Source: Clostridia bacterium (GTDB lineage Bacteria; Bacillota; Clostridia; Oscillospirales; CAG-272). Taken from it: 16,687 bases of DNA. A program made the translations under genes and the position numbers. Positions 14,202 to 16,687 of the stretch are shown one piece after another. The stretch is taken from positions 1 through 16,687 of the forward strand of contig JAFTNI010000145.1 of the NCBI GenBank assembly GCA_017451975.1, in the 5' to 3' direction. Within the stretch, counting starts at the first letter, position 1. Each line of letters starts with the position of its first letter. A model generated the notes under the pieces. That model saw nothing but the letters and a program-made list of their open reading frames with translations. It was not told the DNA's origin and did not search any database.

Positions 14202-15413
14202 ATGAACGTTAAAATAGAAAAAAGCAAGGCGTGCGGCGAGGTTTTCGCGCCGCCCTCCAAAAGCTTCGCGCACAGGCTTATAATATGCGCGGCTCTCGCG
14301 GGCGAAAGCCGCGTGCAGAACCTTGCCGAAAGCGAGGATATACTCGCCACGCTCGATTGCGCCTCTGCCTGCCTCGGTGCGAAGTTCAGCAAAGACGGCG
14401 CAGACGTTGCTTTTTCGGAAAGCGACATTTACGGCAAGGCGCGCGGCGCGCTTATGTGCCGCGAAAGCGGAAGCACTATGCGCTTCTTCATACCTCTTTG
14501 CCTTGTTAAAGATACGGAATGTAAGCTCTACGGCGCGGGCAAGCTGCTTTCCCGCCCGATGAGCGTTTACGAAAATATATGCCGCGAGCAGGGGCTTACC
14601 TTCAGCCACGAGGGCGACCATATACGCGTTTGCGGCCCCTTGAAGGCAGGGAAGTTTACCGTTCCCGGCAACATTTCAAGCCAGTTTATAAGCGGGCTTA
14701 TGTTCGCGCTCCCCTTGCTTTCGGGCGATAGCGAAATTGAAATAGTGCCGCCGCTTGATAGCAAGCCGTATATCGATATAACGATGGAAGCGCTTGCCGC
14801 CTTCGGCGTAAAAGCAGAGTGGCGCGGCGAATATACCATAGCCATAGCGGGCGCGCAGAAATACAAGAGCTCCGATATGCGCGTGGAGGGTGACTATTCA
14901 AACGCCGCCTTTCTTGAAGCGTTCAACCTTTTCGGCGGAAACGTGAATGTTTGCGGCTTGAACGGAAACAGCGTGCAGGGTGATAAAGCCTACCTTTGGC
15001 AGTTCCGAGCGCTTGCAGAGGGCACGCCCGAAATAAATATTTCAGATTGCCCCGACCTTGCGCCTATACTTATGAGCGTGGCGGCGGCGAAAAACGGTGT
15101 TCACCTTACGGGCACGGCGCGCCTAAAAATAAAGGAAAGCGACCGAGGCGCCGTTATGGCAGAGGAGCTTTCGAAATTCGGCGTTCCCGTAACCGTAAAC
15201 GAAGACGATATTATCGTCGAGGGCGGGCACTTGCGCGCACCGAGCGAGGTGCTTTCGGGGCATAACGACCACCGCGTGGTTATGTCTATGGCGGTGCTTT
15301 CAAGCCTTACGGGCGGCGAAATTGAGGGCGCCGAGGCTTGCAGAAAAAGCTACCCCGACTTTTTCGAGGTTATAAAGAAACTTGGAATAGAGGTAACTCA
15401 AAGTGGAAATTGA
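14202..15413 (+). CDS. aroA: 3-Phosphoshikimate 1-carboxyvinyltransferase (EPSP synthase)
   Basis: This 403-residue enzyme adds enolpyruvate from PEP to shikimate-3-phosphate (step 6). Active-site motifs: PPSKSFAHR (17-25, Lys20 and Arg25), RESGSTMRF (87-95), LLSRPM (115-120), NISSQFISG (157-165), CPDLAP (283-288, catalytic Asp285), IKESDR (310-315), and GHNDHRVVM (353-361). The RESGSTMRF loop differs from the NAGTAMRP of E. coli: a Phe stands where Pro101 is, and Ser where Thr97 is. Both positions influence glyphosate binding in known enzymes. Length is slightly short of the usual 420-440. The start follows the aroQ stop by one base; the end overlaps tyrA by 11 bases. Confidence 0.95.
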   Translation: MNVKIEKSKACGEVFAPPSKSFAHRLIICAALAGESRVQNLAESEDILATLDCASACLGAKFSKDGADVAFSESDIYGKARGALMCRESGSTMRFFIPLCLVKDTECKLYGAGKLLSRPMSVYENICREQGLTFSHEGDHIRVCGPLKAGKFTVPGNISSQFISGLMFALPLLSGDSEIEIVPPLDSKPYIDITMEALAAFGVKAEWRGEYTIAIAGAQKYKSSDMRVEGDYSNAAFLEAFNLFGGNVNVCGLNGNSVQGDKAYLWQFRALAEGTPEINISDCPDLAPILMSVAAAKNGVHLTGTARLKIKESDRGAVMAEELSKFGVPVTVNEDDIIVEGGHLRAPSEVLSGHNDHRVVMSMAVLSSLTGGEIEGAEACRKSYPDFFEVIKKLGIEVTQSGN

Positions 15414-16266
15414 AAAAAGCAAAAAAATACTCATCGTCGGTCTCGGCCTTCTCGGCGGCAGCTATGCGCAGGTTTTTACCGAAAAGGGCTATGAGGTTTA
15501 CGCCATAACGAGAAAGCAGAGCACGATAGATTACGCGCTCGAGCACGGTATGATAAAGGCGGGCACGACAGAGATAGATACAGAGATGATTGCGAAAGCA
15601 GACATCGCCGTTTTCGCGCTTTACCCCCACATTTTTGTGGATTGGATAGATGCAAACGGAAAATACTTTAAAAAAGGCGCTATTATAACCGACGTTACGG
15701 GCGTTAAATGCGCTATTGTAGACGAAATTCAATCGCGCTTGCCAGAAGGCGTTGAGTTTATAGGCGCTCACCCTATGGCGGGCCGCGAGGTATACGGCAT
15801 TGAAAACAGCAACCCCGCTATGTTCAAGGGCGCAAACTATATCGTAACGCCCACGGCGAAAAATACAGAATACGCTATTGAAACCTGCAAGGCGATTGGC
15901 GAAATGCTCGGCTTTGCAAATGTTTCCGTCATCTCCCCCCAGAAGCACGACAGAATGATAGCGTTCCTTTCACAGCTTACGCACTGCATCGCGGTAGCGC
16001 TCATGACCTGCAACGACGACGCGAACCTTTGCTGCTACACGGGCGACTCCTTCCGCGACCTCACACGAATAGCTCGCATAAACGAGGATATGTGGAGCGA
16101 GCTTTTCATGCTCAACAAGGATATGCTTATTTCCGAAATAAAGGCGTTCGAGGGCGAGCTTGAAAAGCTGCGCCGCAGCATGGAAACCGACGATGTAGAA
16201 ACCATGAAGAAGATGATGCGCCTTTCCACAGAGCGCCGCGGAATGTTTGATAAAAAGCTTTCTTGA
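15403..16266 (+). CDS. tyrA: Prephenate dehydrogenase
   Basis: This 287-residue NAD(P)-dependent dehydrogenase turns prephenate into 4-hydroxyphenylpyruvate (or arogenate into tyrosine; the substrate is not certain). Evidence: Rossmann loop VGLGLLGGSYA (12-22), DVTGVK (97-102), the catalytic-site GAHPMAGRE (121-129, His123), QLTHCIAVAL (191-200, His194), and GDSFRDLTRIA followed by MW. No ACT or chorismate mutase domain is present. It starts with GTG inside the aroA 3' end, with GAGGT about eight bases upstream, so its translation is likely coupled to aroA. With PheA it forms the two branches from prephenate; the aminotransferase completes both. Confidence 0.94.
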   Translation: MEIEKSKKILIVGLGLLGGSYAQVFTEKGYEVYAITRKQSTIDYALEHGMIKAGTTEIDTEMIAKADIAVFALYPHIFVDWIDANGKYFKKGAIITDVTGVKCAIVDEIQSRLPEGVEFIGAHPMAGREVYGIENSNPAMFKGANYIVTPTAKNTEYAIETCKAIGEMLGFANVSVISPQKHDRMIAFLSQLTHCIAVALMTCNDDANLCCYTGDSFRDLTRIARINEDMWSELFMLNKDMLISEIKAFEGELEKLRRSMETDDVETMKKMMRLSTERRGMFDKKLS

Positions 16267-16277
16267 AAGAAAGCTTT
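16254..16277. repeat. Palindrome over the tyrA stop codon
   Basis: AAAGCTTTCTT (16254-16264) and AAGAAAGCTTT (16267-16277) form a perfect inverted repeat; as RNA this gives a 10-bp stem with a TGAA loop. It spans the tyrA stop (16264-16266). No T-run follows. It may be an RNA processing or stability hairpin between tyrA and aroF. Confidence 0.55.
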
Positions 16278-16348
16278 GCAAAGAACTTTCATAAAATAAC
16301 ATCGAAAAAAATACATTTATATATACTGAAAGGTTTAGGAATACCCCC

Positions 16349-16687
16349 ATGAATATGAATTTTAAAAGAAAACTTCCCATGCCTATGGAAGTTAAAGAAA
16401 TGTACCCCCTTGCATATGATCTTGCAATAAAAAAAGCCGCGCGTGATGAAGAAATCAAAAAGGTTTTCACTGGCGCGAGCGATAAAATGTTGCTCGTTAT
16501 CGGCCCTTGCTCTGCAGATAACGAAGAATCTGTTATCGATTACATCTGCCGCCTCAAAGGCGTTCAGGATAAGGTTGCCGATAAGCTTATTATCATTCCC
16601 CGTATTTACACGGGTAAGCCCAGAACTATAGGCGACGGCTACAAGGGCATGGTTCACCAGCCCAACCCCAACGAAGCGCCCGACGCA
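16349..16687 (+). CDS. aroF: DAHP synthase, type I alpha (3' partial)
   Basis: The frame opens at ATG 16349 and runs to the window edge (113 codons), so the gene is cut at its 3' end; the family is about 340-360 residues. Visible motifs are the DAHP synthase signatures LLVIGPCSADNEE (48-60, with GPCS) and IIPRIYTGKPRTIGDGYKG (82-100, including the PEP/E4P-binding KPRT). This is the AroF/G/H-type class I alpha enzyme that condenses PEP and erythrose-4-phosphate, the first pathway step. Feedback specificity (Phe or Tyr) cannot be judged from the visible part. TTAGGA (16335-16340) lies eight bases before the ATG. It follows tyrA by 82 bases, the largest spacing but one in the operon, containing a palindrome and an A/T-rich tract with a TATACT (16322-16327). 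A separate weak promoter is possible, but I see no good -35. Confidence 0.92.
   Translation, partial: MNMNFKRKLPMPMEVKEMYPLAYDLAIKKAARDEEIKKVFTGASDKMLLVIGPCSADNEESVIDYICRLKGVQDKVADKLIIIPRIYTGKPRTIGDGYKGMVHQPNPNEAPDA

Noticed and set aside
1..16687. CRISPR arrays, tRNA or rRNA genes, insertion sequences
   Set aside because: No regularly spaced repeats, no tRNA-like cloverleaf with CCA end, and no transposase-like protein were seen.

Overview
This window most likely comes from an anaerobic member of the class Clostridia (Bacillota). It opens inside a SCIFF-peptide radical-SAM maturase, a family typical of Clostridia. It also carries a BlaI-type repressor with an M56 membrane protease, and nearly every gene has a Gram-positive-style Shine-Dalgarno (SD) site. 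Most coding DNA is fairly GC-rich. The exceptions are the AT-rich intergenic region around 7430-7900 and the 3' half of the M56 protease gene. I cannot name the genus.

Left part (1-5270). The 3' part of the SCIFF maturase gene overlaps by one base (TAATG) a pyridoxal-phosphate decarboxylase of the ornithine/lysine/arginine family. A 23-bp hairpin at 2608-2660 lies between this pair and a convergent ZIP metal transporter, and it overlaps both stop codons. A textbook promoter at 3524-3552 then drives ilvA (threonine ammonia-lyase) and ridA (2-aminoacrylate/2-aminocrotonate deaminase), ended by a strong terminator at 5235-5270. RidA removes the reactive enamine that IlvA releases, so these two genes form a metabolic unit.

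Middle part (5313-7522, minus strand). A BlaI/MecI-type repressor gene is followed four bases later by an M56 metalloprotease (BlaR1-like). The protease has no penicillin-binding domain but a C-terminal domain I do not recognise. The promoter of this pair carries a perfect 7-bp inverted repeat over its -10 box and a degenerate copy upstream of the -35, as expected for autorepression.

Right part (7621-16687). A single large operon encodes every step from PEP plus erythrose-4-phosphate to phenylalanine and tyrosine: aminotransferase, pheA (chorismate mutase/prephenate dehydratase/ACT), aroB, aroC, a fused aroE-aroK, aroQ, aroA, tyrA, and aroF (cut by the window end). It starts from a consensus promoter (TTGACA, 17 bp, TATAAT). 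Between promoter and first gene lies a 23-codon leader peptide with five Phe and four Tyr codons. Next comes a terminator (7803-7887) whose 5' arm can instead pair with the end of the leader ORF (7754-7764 with 7804-7814). This is the full set of parts for ribosome-mediated transcription attenuation sensing charged tRNA-Phe and tRNA-Tyr, and it is the most notable system in the window. No trp genes are visible, which agrees with the Phe/Tyr content of the leader.
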